From contig JAFZOA010000154.1 in the NCBI GenBank assembly GCA_017550775.1, positions 1-13,512 of the forward strand: DNA of 13,512 nt. Reading direction: 5' to 3'. Position 1 is the stretch's first letter; every line of letters begins with the position of its first letter. Position numbers and translations under genes: made by a program. A model generated the notes under the pieces. That model did no database searches. It saw nothing but the letters and a program-made list of their open reading frames with translations, and had not been told where the DNA came from. This document shows, piece after piece, positions 13,411 to 13,512 of the stretch. Origin of the DNA: Ruminiclostridium sp. GTDB taxonomy: Bacteria > Bacillota_A > Clostridia > Oscillospirales > Ruminococcaceae.

Positions 13411-13512
13411 CTATTCTGAGGATCTCTGATCCCAGTATGAATTGCATATCTCCCAGGCCGCGCTTGTATTATCGTGGTCGATGAGATAGTTGACCATGAT
13501 CTGTTCCGATTC
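13411..13512 (-). CDS. C-terminal 33 residues of an unidentified protein (runs in from the right edge)
   Basis: An open frame enters from the right edge on the minus strand and stops at a TAG (13413-13411), 18 nt before the ArsC/Spx-family gene. The visible end reads ESEQIMVNYLIDHDNTSAAW and continues EICNSYWDQRSSE. Its spacing and direction fit the same operon as the next two genes. The fragment is too short to name, and an in-frame Met at residue 6 cannot be excluded as an internal start. Confidence 0.5.
   Translation of the reverse strand, partial: ESEQIMVNYLIDHDNTSAAWEICNSYWDQRSSE

Overview
The window reads as chromosomal DNA from a clostridial Firmicute, most plausibly an Oscillospiraceae/Ruminococcus-like gut anaerobe. 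The basis is AGGAGG-type ribosome sites, sigma-A-like promoters with extended -10 boxes, moderate GC, HD-GYP and LytS/YesM-type signalling families, and small AT-rich intergenic repeats. The genus is inference. All genes except one (5264-6829) lie on the minus strand.
Region 1 (1-4981, minus) is a tightly packed operon running off the left edge. In transcription order it encodes a membrane-anchored GT2 glycosyltransferase, a WecD-like GNAT N-acyltransferase, a FabG-like SDR reductase, a KASIII, an acyl carrier protein, a second KASIII and the first 24 residues of a probable FabZ-like dehydratase. Together these resemble a dedicated mini fatty-acid pathway that builds a short (hydroxy)acyl chain on its own ACP, plus an N-acyltransferase and a polyprenyl-phosphate-type glycosyltransferase. 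The best reading is synthesis of an N-acylated amino sugar for a surface glycan. A near-consensus promoter (5093-5121) drives it.
Region 2 (5122-6886, plus) holds a divergently transcribed membrane HD-GYP c-di-GMP phosphodiesterase with its own extended -10 promoter and a clear terminator.
Region 3 (6892-12287, minus) is a signalling locus with one intact gene and two wrecked ones. The intact gene (8073-12152) encodes a 1359-residue sensor with a signal peptide, 14 propeller repeats, a Y_Y_Y domain, one membrane helix, an HD-GYP domain and an unassigned C-terminal region. Its outside half looks like that of the hybrid two-component sensors of Bacteroidetes, but the output is c-di-GMP turnover. 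Downstream lie a LytS/YesM-type histidine kinase remnant that has lost its phospho-acceptor region, and the last 77 codons of a SpoIIE/PP2C-type phosphatase, out of frame with a good ribosome site and ATG. The intact gene and the phosphatase remnant are preceded by the same regulatory module: two TGGTGGACA direct repeats at a 12-bp period, with a shared distal 10-mer. A 129-bp inverted-repeat element and a heptamer tandem array lie between the intact gene and the kinase remnant.
Region 4 (12288-13512, minus) has a largely empty intergenic stretch, a four-helix membrane protein of unknown function coupled to an ArsC/Spx-family protein, and the C-terminal end of an unidentified protein at the right edge. 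No rRNA, tRNA, CRISPR array, transposase or phage gene was found.
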